Origin: Bursaphelenchus xylophilus
Lineage: Eukaryota > Nematoda > Chromadorea > Rhabditida > Aphelenchoididae
DNA length: 64,000 bases
Reading direction: 5' to 3'
Assembly (NCBI GenBank): GCA_904066235.2
Contig: CAJFCV020000005.1
Span: forward strand, 1,798,001 to 1,862,000
Shown here: piece by piece, positions 40,560 through 51,953 of the stretch
How positions within the stretch are numbered: the first letter of the stretch is position 1
Layout: each line of letters starts with the position of its first letter
Program-made: the position numbers and the translations under genes
The notes under the pieces: model-generated
The model's database searches: none
What the model saw: the letters and a program-made list of their open reading frames with translations, nothing else
What the model was told of the DNA's origin: nothing

Positions 40560-42600
40560 GAGATTCTCTTGGAAAAAATTGAAAATATTTTTGATGTTCA
40601 AAATTGTCATGGATAATATAAAAAATGGCTTGAAATGAAGGAAAAATCAGATTAAATTGAATTTACCGTATTTTAAATTGTACTACAACTCTAGTCAAGC
40701 AGTTCTGAGCCGTTTTCAGCCCTTAAGACGGAATGCCAAAAATGGCGGCAGATTCAAAAATTTGAAATTTCAACCGAATTTTTGCCGGATTTGAGTAGAG
40801 ACATTCCCAAATGAAGAGTAGTTATCGTATTTTATGCAAAATAATTTTTTGTGACCACTATTTTTACATTTTTTTTATTTTGAATACCCCTTTTTCCTTT
40901 GTAAAAATCTCAAAAATTTCCAATTGCAACTAAAGTTTTTTGACGCCATGTTCGTAGAAAAGTCTCTTTATAAGTTTTTCGACCAAGTTCCTTTATTTTT
41001 TTTTACATTACACTCATTTGTGAAACATAATCTGGACCTCCATTTATGCTCTTTCCGCGGGTTTCAGTTGCCCGCTGACACGCAATTTGCATTCATTTCT
41101 CTTCGTTGTGCCATCAGGGAAATAGTCAATTTATTTTCAGTTTTCTTGTAGGCCAATATTGTCGAATTTTATGCGATTTTTTGAGGAAAAATTGGATCTT
41201 TTTACCAAAAAATATAGATTTTCAGCAAAATAAGGGAGATTTGGATCAAAAAACTTGTTATTTTGACCAAAAATCCAGCCGTTATTGGCTGTGAAGCCGT
41301 ATTTTATCTTTTTTTATCAAAAAATTGGAAAATTTTTGAATTCCCGCCAAATTTTTATATTCTTGGCATTCTGTTGCAAGCCCTAAAATATATTTAAAAA
41401 GTGTTAAAAAATAAAAATATGACCCTTAAAGGACCACTAGACAATTTTTTGGCAAATTTCTTACCTAAAATACGAAATTACATTTTTGGAAAAAAAGCAA
41501 AAAAAAGAAAGCAATATGTAAATCAGGCCATTACAAGGTCAAAAATGTCCATTAAAATCTTTTGAATGCAGTTTTCCTCGAGTTTTGAAAGAAAATAAAA
41601 AAAATAAAACCACTGCACAGTGCGCCCAAAAAACGTCTCCGAACGGGGAATTAGAAGTGAGAAGGGAACGGAATGCCCAAAAATCTTTTATAAAGCGCAA
41701 CTTTATTTCAAATAAAGTGCTTCCGGCCGGAAGCGGGAGTCTTTGGACTGGTCATTTTTGCGAGAACATCCGATATTATTTTAGATATTAGATTTTTTCG
41801 GGAAATTTGACTTTCGAAATTTTTTATGGCATATGCGGAAGATCGTATTTTACTTTAAACAAAAATTATTATCTTTTGTTTAGAGTATTTAACTTTTTTT
41901 TGCAAAATAAGAACAATTTTTGACTGCACAGTGCGAAATTTTGGAAAGAAGTTTTCTTGCACGGTGCAAAGAGATAGTTTGAAAATTTTTTTATTAAATG
42001 GTAAAATACGAAGTATAATCAACTTATTTTGAATTCCAAGGCCTTTTCCGTTTTTGCAAAATAGTTTTCAAGGTTTTTTTTTTCTTTGCACAATGCAGAT
42101 TTTTAAAGCCCGATTGTTGCACTGTGCGATAAAAAAAATCAAATTTTTTCGTAGTTGTTGTTAAATACGAACCTTTTTCTTACGACTCGTAGTTTTTCTG
42201 AGTTATTCCGTTGTCACAGTTCAAGTTTTTACAATTTTTTCCAACCGCACAGTGCAAAAATTTTAAAAGATTTTTGTTGCACCGTGCAGTAAAAAATCGC
42301 TAATTTTTTTATAAATTATTAATATATAGACAACATAGGATAGTTTTTATCTCAATTAAGCCCATTGTTTCCATCTGCACAGTGTCAAAATATAATTATT
42401 ATTTTCCGCACTGTGCGATCCAAAAATTTTTTATTTTTTCGGAGTGGGAAAAGCAAACTTGCATCCACTGATTATTCATAAGCATGTAATTTGCATGTGC
42501 GAGTGGGGTCTTCTTCTTCTTCCGCTATAATAATCTCGTTACTTGTTCAATTTATATTCCACTTGGTGCCGATTTCTCTTTTTTCGCTCTCCGCGAAAAA
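40560..42600. other. Gene-poor DNA with GCAC(A/T)GTGC and CGTATTTTAC motifs
   Basis: Paired GCAC(A/T)GTGC motifs occur near 41615, 41928/41953, 42117, 42245/42278 and 42380/42408. CGTATTTTA(C/T) or its complement occurs near 40670, 40830, 41300, 41470, 41850 and 42000. No protein gene seen. Confidence 0.5.
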
Positions 42601-42751
42601 CTTTTTTCGTTTTTTATTTTCGGGAATGGCCATAGAAGGCGATGTCGTTTTGGGAGGGCGCTATGAGTAATGATATTGTAATTTAGACATAAAAAAATTG
42701 AAAAAAAAAAATTTTTTGGGATTTTTTTAGCAAAATTTTTTTTGTCCTATT

Positions 42752-42985
42752 TTGATGAAACTTGGGGGAAATTAAGATTACAGTTTTTTAAGACTTATCT
42801 GAGACTTTTAGCGTATGCCTTGCAGAAATAACCGAGATTTTTAGATCAAAAGTTGCCAAAATTCTCTATTTTTTTGTCAACTTTTGACCTAAAAATCTCG
42901 TTTATTTGTGCAAAGCATACGCTAAAAATCTCACATAAGTCCTAGAAAACTGTAATCTTAATTTGCTTCAAGTTTTATGAGAACA
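42752..42985. mobile_element. Small foldback element (~230 bp)
   Basis: About 110 bp arms: AAATTAAGATTACAGTTTTT, TTAGCGTATGC(C/T)TTGCA and CCGAGATTTTTAGATCAAAA on the left return inverted on the right. Some blocks resemble the family C ends. Confidence 0.75.
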
Positions 42986-43593
42986 CGACACAAAAAATTT
43001 TTCTTAAAAATCCCAAAAATTCAAAAACTCGCAACATTTTCTCGATCATTTCGAAATCCCTCCCCAAAATAACGGCCATTACTTTTATTTTTCGTCTCAA
43101 AATTCACAGTATTTCCCCCGCCTATTTGGCAGTATTTTCTCCGTGTTTATCAAAAATTCTCCCCTCGCCCAAATTTTTTACCGATTTCCGTAGCAAAACA
43201 TAAGAAGAAAGTTCATACCTCCGGCCCCCCGGCCTCGGAACCGCCCGGCTTTTTCTTCTATTTTTATAGCGCCCCGTTTTCGGATGTTATATTTTGTATG
43301 GCTGGATGGGTATTTTGACGCGTTTCGGCGTGTCATGCCCTCCGGAAAAAGACCTGGAAAAAGTTTTTGACGGCATTTTTCATATCTCGCGCGGGTTTGC
43401 CCTTCATTCTTTATGCCTTGAGGGCAATAACGGGGGCTCTGAGAAGTTTGGCGATTGCACTGTGCGAAAAGAATTTTTGAATTTGCACCTTTTTCGCATT
43501 AAAATCGAAGCTTTAGACTCGATGTCAATTGTAAAATACGAATTCTTTACATGGGTGATCAATATTTTGAATAAAAATCCCAAAAAAGCTTCA

Positions 43594-43665
43594 AGCCACC
43601 TAGGGGGATCGAACCCCTGACCGTTGGATTAAAAGTCCAACGCTCTACCGCTGAGCTAAGGAGGC
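43594..43665 (-). tRNA. tRNA with UUU anticodon (Lys), third copy
   Basis: Identical to the complement of 37030-37101, with part of the same flanks (AAATCCCAAAAAAG on one side, GAAGGGAAATCG on the other). Confidence 0.85.
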
Positions 43666-43669
43666 TCGG

Positions 43670-44590
43670 TTCGAACCGCGCTTCCTTTTGAAGGGAAATC
43701 GTTTTTTCGCACTGTGCTGATGGCCTTTGTACTTTTTTTTGCATTTTTGGAGGTTTTTAGTATTATTAATTGCCGAAAACATTGTTTTTATGTAATAAAA
43801 ACAATTATTCTTTACTCCTTTCCAATTTTTGAGGCAAATTGGGGATGAAAATCGCGAAAATATCTGATTTTGCGCTGAAATACCAGCTTTTTCGTCATGA
43901 CGAATATATTTTAGCCTATAAATGTGCTTGTTTAATCATGTCTGGCCCGAAAATACTATTACAACCCAATTTATCCCCAAAAATCCCAAAAAAATCCTCT
44001 GCCCACGCTTTTCTGTCTCTCTACCTACTAATTTTGTCTACTTTTTGTTACTTTTACCCTGTATATTTTTTATACACCAAAAATTTCTTTTTCACTAATC
44101 AATTGGCTCTCTTGTCACTCCATTCCACCGCAAATTTTTACCTCATTAACGGGTATTTATCAAAATTTTTGATATTTTTTAACCAAAATTTTTTATTTCC
44201 AATTTTTTTTCACTTTTATATCGAAATGAAATTGAAATTTGGAAATTGGGCCCGAAACTTGCCCGAAATCCAATTTGCTCCGCTCAATTTCAATTTTTTT
44301 TTGCCAATTTTGTACATCTTCAAGTAGGTATCGGGCCCTCTAAAGTGGGGCCGCGAAAAAACATTTAGACCTTATAAACGGCTGTTTCGGCATATCTTTG
44401 GCTGGGATGGGCGTAGTAAGGGGATGAGATAGTTTTTCGGATGTTTTGAGATATCAGTTATATTGCACTAGGCAATTCCAGATATCAAATTTGAATTTTG
44501 TTTTCGGTTTTGCGGGGTTATTGGACTCATATATTTCGTATGTCTTATTGCGGTATCAGATTTTTAAAAAATAGCTTTAAGAACTGTAGA
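43670..44590. other. Intergenic; one long AT-rich frame not accepted as a gene
   Basis: A 162-codon frame at 43839-44327 is mostly Phe/Leu/Ile/Tyr, as expected from AT-rich DNA, and has no neighbouring splice or family support. Confidence 0.4.
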
Positions 44591-44599
44591 AATGATGAA

Positions 44600-45150
44600 G
44601 AAATCGGCTGCACAGTGCGGTCAAAAAATATTTCTTGACTGCACTGTGCAATCAAATTATTTTTTTGCATTGTATAGCTAGTATTGTTTATTGCGCTCTG
44701 TAGAGCACCCTAGAGGTGTATTTAACGTATTTTACATTCGCAGTTTCTAAAAAATGTGAAAAATGTTTTCCCGCACGGTGCGGTCAAAAAATATTTTTTG
44801 ACTGCACTGTGCAATCAAATTATTTTTTTGCATTTTATAGCTAGTATTGTTTATTACGCTTTGTAAAGCATCTTAGAGGTATATTTGACGTATTTTACGT
44901 CCCCGTTTTTTAAAAAATGCGAGAAAAATTTTCCCGCACAGTGCGGTCAAAAAATATTTTTTGATTGCACTGTGCAGTGAGATTCTTATGGATCTAAAGT
45001 AACGTCATGTGATAAGTAGCACCGAAATTTTTTCAATTATAGAAAATTCAGAAGTATTTTACAACATGTGTAACATAAAATCAAAAATAAAATTTCTTGC
45101 ACAGTGCAATCAAAAAATGTTTTAAAATTTTTTATTGCACTGTGCAGTCG
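44600..45150 (+). repeat. 164 bp tandem repeat carrying GCAC(A/T)GTGC hairpins
   Basis: GCACAGTGCGGTCAAAAAAT followed by its near-complement and TGCACTGTGC recurs at about 44610, 44774 and 44938, with a fourth weaker unit to 45135. Each unit can fold into a hairpin of about 40 bases. The units share ATAGCTAGTATTGTTTA and GTATTTTAC blocks. Confidence 0.8.
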
Positions 45151-46149
45151 TGCACTTCTTCCATAAAATCCATTAAAAGCATTCGAAAATTTTCAATTTG
45201 CAAGCAAAATGGAAACTTGAGATGATTTCAAATTAATTTGCACGCAATTTTTCCCATTCCCTGCGGCGATTAAGTGCCAACTCGAGATCCCGCGCTGAGC
45301 CCGGCGGTTTGTTTGACCTTGGGCATTTAAAAACCTTTTCTTTCTGCGGTCATTCGAGATTTCCTGTTTCGGGCGGCGGCCGAAATTTCTCATCTTTTTG
45401 CCGAGATTTTCGTTTTTTCTACAGTAGGAATTGAGGAGTAAAAATTCGAAGATTATGTTTGGATGAAATTTTGCGCAAATTTAGAGTAAAATTTTCCAAG
45501 ACAAAAAAAAGAGATTTTTGGCTTTTGCGTTGCTGAAACAACCGATATTTTTAAATTGAAATTAATAAAAAAAAAATTTTATTTTGCGATTTCTGGCCTG
45601 AAAATTGCAGATTAGATTAGACAAGATGAGTAATATTTTTGTAAAAAAAATCAATTTTTTTAAAAGAAAACACAGCAAGTTATAGCTGAAAATTCTTTTT
45701 TTTTGTCTGACCGACTCCTCATTTTGCACACTCTCTCAAAAAAAAGATTGTTGAATATTTCCGCTGCCTCTAAAACTAGCGAGCTAAAATTTTCAGGGTT
45801 TTGCATATAACGTATACAGAAAATCTGCGCAAAATTTTAAGAGAATCGAAAACTTACACCTACACCTTGGATAACACGGAATTCACAAATTTTTTAAAAA
45901 ATAAAATTTTTGTTTATGGCGATATTTTTGAACATTATTTTTTCAACAGGCCTAATTGGAATATTATTTTTTCTCTTTGCAAATTAAAACGGACGTTTCC
46001 TGTCACCTTTCCGACCTCATTTTCCCGCTGATTTGTCCCGAAATTCTTTGAAAATACCGCGGATTTTTCGCGCCTCTCAATCAATCATTGTCCAAAAAGC
46101 TTGGCCATCGCTAAACAAGTTTAGTGCTCTAATTATAACTCGAACTTTT

Positions 46150-46735
46150 TGTTGTTGACGCTTTCTGAGATATTCGACGATCATTGCGTCCGAAAGAGCA
46201 CGCGAATGCGGAGAGCGGCCAAAGAGAAAAGCACTTTTGACTATTGCCAGTTTCGCGCGGAAAAATTATTTTTTTATGGAAAAATTACCCTCTACAGCAG
46301 AAATAGGCTCGAAACTTTTCATTTCATGATTCGCAAAATAATGGAATCTTGGCCTGAAAAGTTTCATGCCTATGTCTACTGTAGATGGTAATTTCTCCAT
46401 TAAAAAATCGATGTTTTCCGCGCGAAACTGGCAAAGATATAGTCAAAAAGTGTTTTTTTCTCTGACCGCTCTCCCATTTCGCGTACTCGCTTCGCCGCAA
46501 AGATCGTGGAATACCTCGGCTGCGCCTGGAAATTAAAACAAGGTTTGCGAGAGACTCGAAAACCCTTGGCAGATTTAATTATGAAGTTAACTAGCTCAGA
46601 ATAATGATACCAATCCATCCGAACCACCCCCGACTCTCTGGCATGTCTAGTTTTTGTGATACAAAATTTGCGGTAAAAGTACAGGTCTATCCCCCAAGTG
46701 TGTGCAAAATTTAAAGAAAATCTGAGCGTCGCACT
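46150..46735. mobile_element. Family C-derived inverted repeat
   Basis: Internal family C blocks are inverted around about 46340 (GAAACTTTTCATTTCATGAT and TGAAAAGTTTCATGCC). The right end keeps ATCTGAGCGTCGCACTTG; the left end is lost. Confidence 0.65.
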
Positions 46736-46974
46736 TGTGTCTCTTGACTTATAAAGAAACAGATTTATAACATCGTATTTTAAAATCTTTTTGCTCCTCC
46801 TTTAACTTGCCATCTCTTTTCAAACTTTTCTTTTTTTCCAAAATCCCATCAATCTTTCGGCCGATTGTAAATTTGATTTCAATTAGATTTTCGTCAAATT
46901 AACTGATCATTAAAGCTTGTCGTAACTTAATTCTTCACTCTCTATCTTCGTTTCTCTATCAGAACATGTAACAG

Positions 46975-48993
46975 ATGCAACTTTTTACTGCGCTTCTTGC
47001 TGTAGTTTTATTTCAAAGTTGCCTGACTTTGCCGCAGATTTACAATCAGCCAAGGAAGGGGAAACTGGGGTTTTATAGTAAGTTGAAAGAGCGTTTATTG
47101 CAAAATTTGCGTTTCAATTTTTGCATATCCTCCAAGATATCTTGTTTTAAATTTAACCCTATACCATGGCAAATAACTTCTCGCGTTGTCATCAGCCTTT
47201 ATATATCGTATTATGCCAAAATTCAACTTGATTTCCCGTCAGAATCCTCAAAATTCTCAAATTTCCCGCAATTCCCCCACCACAACATCGACAATATCGG
47301 CCATAACTCCGAACGTTGGTGACTACTACGATCCCGGCACCCCCGACCTCGCGCATAACCTCACGCGTGTGTTGTTTCGGCCGGTGGAAGCGGTCGGCGC
47401 AGGAGACGGTCCGGGCGCGGGCCCGGACCCGGCCTCCTCCATGAATCAGCAGCTGGGAATCCTGACGGTGGCCCTGGTGCTGGGCCAGATGTTGCAGCGC
47501 GCCAGGGCGGGACGTGTGTCGACGCAAGTGGGCGAGGAGTACCGGTTTCAGCCGCGGCGGACGGGCTTCGGCGTCGCCGACCCGCGACTCGGCGACATGG
47601 ATTATGGGGGTGGGAAATTGGGCGTATAAATATGGGATAGAAAAATAGAAAAAGTACTACAGTGGCGGATCGGAACCAGTGGCAAAACACGTACCATTTT
47701 GCATCCGGGAAGTAGCAAAAAATGTAGCAAAATGCCTCCCTCCCCAAGCGAAAAACTTCAATTTCAATGGCGGGTCCGCAATTTTGTGAGGCGCGCCCTT
47801 CAAAACGGAGTTTTTTGATTGGAGGGAGGTATTTTGCCACATTTTTTGATACTTCCCGGATGCCAAATGGAACATTTTTCGCCGCTGGATCAGGTTCGTA
47901 GATGGGCAGTGCGCGCTGAACATGCACTGCAGTGATATATTAAACCACTTGTGATGGCGACGCAAAGAAACCTCTAGACTTCCTCCCAGCTAGTAAAAAA
48001 AAACACAATTTTTTTAATCTTCATTGACAGAAGTCGTTTCAGGCCCTGTCCAGAACAAATTCCAATGCTACTCCTGCATGTCCATGTCCTACCAGAACAA
48101 CTGGGACCGTCTGCAACATTTGTACGTGCAGCCAAAAGTTTTCACGGACCGCTGCGAAAATCCGAGCGCCTTCGACAAGATGCCCACAATTGAGTGCGGA
48201 TCGGTCTGTGTGTCGCTGGTGGAGGCTAATGTGGAAGGAGGTGGGGTGTTTTTATCTTGTCAGTGGGACTGTCAGTCTGTCGGGAAAATAGTGTGGATTT
48301 GTCGCGCCATGAAATCGTCAATTATCGCTTTGCGACGGCTGTGCGACTGCGGCAAGGCTTGCAACTTTGCTGCGCCAAATCCACATTATTTTCCCGACAG
48401 ATAGAGCTGGCAAAAAACTGGTAGTGTTGCAACAGGCTTATTGTTAAATTTTCAGGGGTATTCATGGGTTTCAAGTACATTCGCGGGTGTATTAATCGAA
48501 TATTGACGCATGATTTCAACTTGAGCGCACTTAGGACACATCGACTCACACAGGTAAGGCATTTGGCGTTATCACAAGTTTTGATAGCCTTTTCAAACAC
48601 AAGGAAGTTCTGCAATTTTATAACTTACAATAAATCTCTGACCGATTTTCTATGGAGGCCAAAAAAGTTAGATACGTGACCTAACAACACGGTCGTTTTG
48701 TTAAATTTGGGCTAGGCGTTATGGTAAATTCCTCTTCGCAAATATTGATCAACATTTTTAATTCGAAAACTCAGATTCAAATTCAGGTGGATGTGTGCCG
48801 AAACATGCCTCGGGCGGTTTTGTTCAATAACCCAAAAACCGCGCCCCAGGTCTTCGGCGAAGTGAACGTGTGCACCTGCTATGGAGATCGCTGTAATTCC
48901 GGCGAAAGTGCGGCCGCGCTTTTATCACCATCATGGCGATTGGCCATTCTGGCCACACTGATTATTCAATTAATCTCACGGATTTCCCTCTGA
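46975..48993 (+). CDS. ODR-2/HOT-like Ly6 (three-finger) GPI-anchored protein, 339 aa
   Basis: Five in-phase exons: 46975-47077, 47196-47609, 48043-48240, 48456-48553, 48787-48993 (TGA). Residues 1-19 form a signal peptide (LLAVVLFQSCLTLP). About 20-172 is a low-complexity region rich in Ser, Thr, Ala and Gly with one hydrophobic stretch (LGILTVALVLGQML). The Ly6/uPAR domain follows with ten cysteines: FQCYSC, DRC, IEC, SVC, RGC, DVC, VCTC, DRC. The C terminus is hydrophobic (LAILATLIIQLI), as in GPI signals. Known relatives (ODR-2 and HOT proteins of Caenorhabditis) act at the neuron surface in olfactory circuits; that role here is inference. Joining the N-terminal exons to the Ly6 exons rests on phase and on a G|GTGGGA donor 18 bases before an in-frame stop; without it the first two exons would be a separate 177-aa secreted protein. 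A second acceptor at 48030 is also in phase and would add four residues. Introns 2 and 3 hold MITEs. Confidence 0.8.
47660..47903. mobile_element. MITE family B in intron 2 of the Ly6 gene
   Basis: Starts CAGTGGCGGATCGG after TA; right end worn (TGGATCAGGTTCG). It makes up over half of the 433-base intron. Confidence 0.8.
48273..48402. mobile_element. MITE family A in intron 3 of the Ly6 gene
   Basis: AGTCTGTCGGGAAAATAGTG start, CCACATTATTTTCCCGACAG end; fills 130 of the 215 intron bases. Confidence 0.85.
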
Positions 48994-49130
48994 GCCTTAA
49001 AATATCAAGTTTCTTTCGCAAGCAGCTGCATTCAGATTTTTATTAAACCACTATTCTGCCAATCGTTTTACAAGTATTTTTTATTCGATTTATTGTATCT
49101 TTACCCTTTGTTGTACAAAGTTTACTCAGC

Positions 49131-49136
49131 AATAAA
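49131..49136 (+). terminator. Polyadenylation signal AATAAA (Ly6 gene)
   Basis: AATAAA 138 bases after the stop codon of the Ly6-type gene. Confidence 0.5.
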
Positions 49137-49538
49137 TTACTTATTATTTAGAAAGTTCCGCGCTAAACCCCTTAAAAGAGTTCCTGTAGGTGTGGGAATC
49201 TCACGTTCTTTTGCATGCTAAGAATTTTTATTTCGGACAACCATCTTGACCTTTCTCGCAGCCTAGATCTCGAGCCTCATCATAACACTTCTACACAAAG
49301 CGTCGATGCTGGTGGATTATCGTCTAATCAAAATTGCCGTTAAGTGCAATTATGGCACTGTGATCGGAGGGGACAGACCCTTGACCTGTGTATACCGCCG
49401 CGGCTGGCAAGGCGCTTGGAAATTGGGGTGGCCTTTGATAAAGGCTCGAGCAGCTTAATGCGCATAGGGCGGGTTCATCTGCTTTAAAGGAAAACGCGCA
49501 TTTGTCATTACGCAACGTTGAAAATAGAAAAGGTAGCC

Positions 49539-51550
49539 ATGCAAATGAGCTTATCTGCAAGTCAAAAGCAAATGTCAGCTGGTCAGCATCCAGAGGTAAA
49601 ATGGAAAAGTTTAGATAAACATGTAAGTTTAATTTGATCGTTTGAAATAAGTGAACATCATTCTTATGAGACGGTGTTATTTAGACGTGGATCAGAATAA
49701 TTGAACATGCAGATGCACAAAGTCAGGTCGAATTGCTGAAAGCAATAAAAATTCTGCAGCGATTTGTCAGCGCTGAAGAGCTCAAATACCGTCGCCTTTG
49801 TTTTAGAAACCACATATATCGGCTAAAGGGCGAAACGTGGAAGGAAGCCTTCGAAAGGTAAGATATATGTATAAGTCTGTAGAAGAAATAATGCGGATTT
49901 TCGCTGCAAAAATTTTCGACAATCCCCATTATTTTCCCGACAGAACGACAGTAAAAACATTCGGTTCAAATTTCAGTCTTGGAAGTAGAGCTCTAGTCTA
50001 CCCCAAAATTGCAAATAGTTGGGATCTCAAATCCACGAAGGTTTTGTTTTGTGATGATTCAGATACAGGCCGTTTTGCGTTGGCAGACGATTGTTCCGCC
50101 GTTGTAACGTCATTCGACCTCGGTGCAAACTACAGGAAGCTGATAGCTTTTAAGTATCCATTGGGCGTTTTTGGAGAAACCAGCCTTATTAGCCAAGGCG
50201 ACAGAATAGTCTGCTATGTAAGTATTGTTTTATTCACAGGGTAAGCGTTCCAAGTGCCATTAAAAAATATTTAAAGGAAGTTTATTGTGAAAAATGTATT
50301 ATGTTCTGTTTGCAAAAGTGTATACAGGTTTTTTTTAGCACCCACAGCCGGGCGTGGTGTGCTTCTATGACGTGGACAGGGAAAAGTTGGTTCGCGAGAC
50401 GCCTTTTCCAACCGAAGGCACCCTCTTTTGTAATGGTTCCTTGCTAAACCTTCAAACGAGCACGTTCCTCAACGGATTTGATATGACCACAAAAAGGCTC
50501 CATGGCGCTGAAATTGACTCTGCTGAAGCGGAGAATTGTACGTTCAAATGTGTCTATCGGAAGGAGGGCGATCACAGGTTCATTTTGGAGAATGTTGATA
50601 ATGGAACGTATACTATCTTCGACACTGATGGCAAGATCCTGAAAGAGTTATCAGAGTCCAAATCTGTTTCGTTAAGACAGCTCTACGTTCGTTATGGACA
50701 GATTATGACAATATCTCGTACGGAAAACGGAAATAGCACAGGTAAATTGTGAAATACGGGGTTACCTTTCTTTAGATTTGAGCCTGGTCGTGTGCGACGA
50801 ACGGACCGGGGAAAGCACCCTATCCATCACCGACTTTGAAGGCTACAAAATCGTCTCCGAGCGAGTATTGTGTAAAAGAACCTCTTCTAATACATATATG
50901 GTAAGCTATTATGATGCTAAACGTTTTTTAACCTAACGTAGGAAGTGCTCGATGTGCGACGCTCAGTTTTTAATGAAACAACACAAATTTAGAATATTTT
51001 TCCTCATATATTTATATTAATACCGGTTTGCAAATTTTGGATGAAAGCTAAAATTTTCAGAAATTTATAAGGGTCCATGCCCGAAGTGTGTGCGAGATTT
51101 TAAAGTAAATCTTAGCGTTGCACTTGCGACCTTCCCTTGTAGATAGGACTAACAAAATAAATTAGGGGCCAGAACTATGCGTCACGTATGTCTATGACGA
51201 TTTCACAAGAAAATGGTATAATCGGAAAGCCTTGCTTGGTGGATACTTCGTGCGATCGGTTTACGATACATCTACCTGCTACCACGAAGACATTGTAATT
51301 GTAAAGGAAAGTAATGGCTTGAGACCAAGGTATAGATGGTATTTCTTCGAGGTCGTGGACGGTAAGTCGGTTTTCAAATATAATAACATCGTGCCTTATA
51401 AAGAGATATCTGATATGTTGAGTTTCAGGATCGGTCAACGTCAAGTATTTTTCTACAACTCCAGGGCAACCGGAAAAGTTTTATCACAATCTTTTCAACC
51501 AACTGCACCTCGGCGTTCTTCGAAAAGAAACTTCCTTTGTGGATGTCTAG
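49539..51550 (+). CDS. Unrecognised beta-rich protein with weak F-box-like start, 447 aa
   Basis: Seven exons, all in phase: 49539-49622, 49685-49857, 49977-50217, 50339-50741, 50776-50900, 51166-51361, 51429-51550 (TAG). Residues about 29-85 form helices with Leu/Cys/Trp spacing like an F-box (ILQRFVSAEELKYRRLCF ... ETWKEAF). The remaining 360 residues look like beta strands (repeats of the type VLFCDDSDTGRFALADD, VVCFYDVDREKLVRET, YTIFDTDGKIL), suggesting a WD40-like or quinoprotein-like propeller. An F-box plus propeller would be a substrate receptor of an SCF ubiquitin ligase, but this is inference. The last intron is only 67 bases; without splicing it the frame would run 35 bases further with a poorer tail. 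Introns 2 and 5 are mostly MITE. Confidence 0.75.
49874..49944. mobile_element. MITE family A remnant in a 119-base intron
   Basis: AGTCTGTAGAAGAAATAATG start (worn) and CATTATTTTCCCGACAGA end; 71 of 119 intron bases. Confidence 0.75.
50940..51135. mobile_element. Shortened family C MITE in intron 5
   Basis: GAAGTGCTCGATGTGCGACG start and TAGCGTTGCACTTGCGACC end; about 195 bases of a 265-base intron. Confidence 0.75.
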
Positions 51551-51555
51551 TCAAA

Positions 51556-51561
51556 AATAAA
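51556..51561 (+). terminator. Polyadenylation signal AATAAA (447-aa gene)
   Basis: AATAAAATAAATAAA run six bases after the stop codon. Confidence 0.5.
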
Positions 51562-51900
51562 ATAAATAAATTCTGTTTTTTGTGAATGCATCGCCCTCTA
51601 CAGTAGGAATAGGAACGAAACTTTTGATGCCAGAAACCGTATCATATTTTTTCCAACTCTAGAGCTAAAAGTCTCGGGCATTTCTGCAAATAGAAGCTTC
51701 GCATATGGCGTAGGAAAAACGAAGAAGTTTCATTAAAATCTCTTCCCCCGTAAACAAAATGGTTTGCCGTTTCTTTGCAAATGTTCAAAAAACGATGGTG
51801 TTTGTTGTTTTCGGAAAGTAAAAACATGTTTCTCAACTCCGATAGTAGATATGATAGGAATATAGGAAGAAGGGTCATTCTTTGCCAGTCTTTGGGTGAC

Positions 51901-51910
51901 TGTTTTTTAG
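51901..51910 (+). promoter_or_regulatory. Likely spliced-leader or 5' UTR acceptor before PDHB copy 1
   Basis: TGTTTTTTAG ends 43 bases before the ATG at 51954, with no upstream coding exon needed. Confidence 0.4.
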
Positions 51911-51953
51911 CCCAATATTTTACGGTGAAGTAGGCCGTGTGTTTTCAATTGGA

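Noticed and set aside
43839..44327. 162-codon frame, seemingly hydrophobic membrane protein
   Set aside because: The composition is what poly-T/A-rich DNA gives by chance; no splice partners, homologous copy or conserved motif.
38690..45150. Regular short repeats resembling a CRISPR array
   Set aside because: The repeats are 9 bp palindromes with variable spacing in a eukaryotic genome, without cas genes.
51362..51585. Longer C terminus of the 447-aa protein by reading through 51361
   Set aside because: A strong G|GTAAGT donor and GTTTCAG acceptor give an in-phase and more protein-like ending; the read-through tail is low quality.
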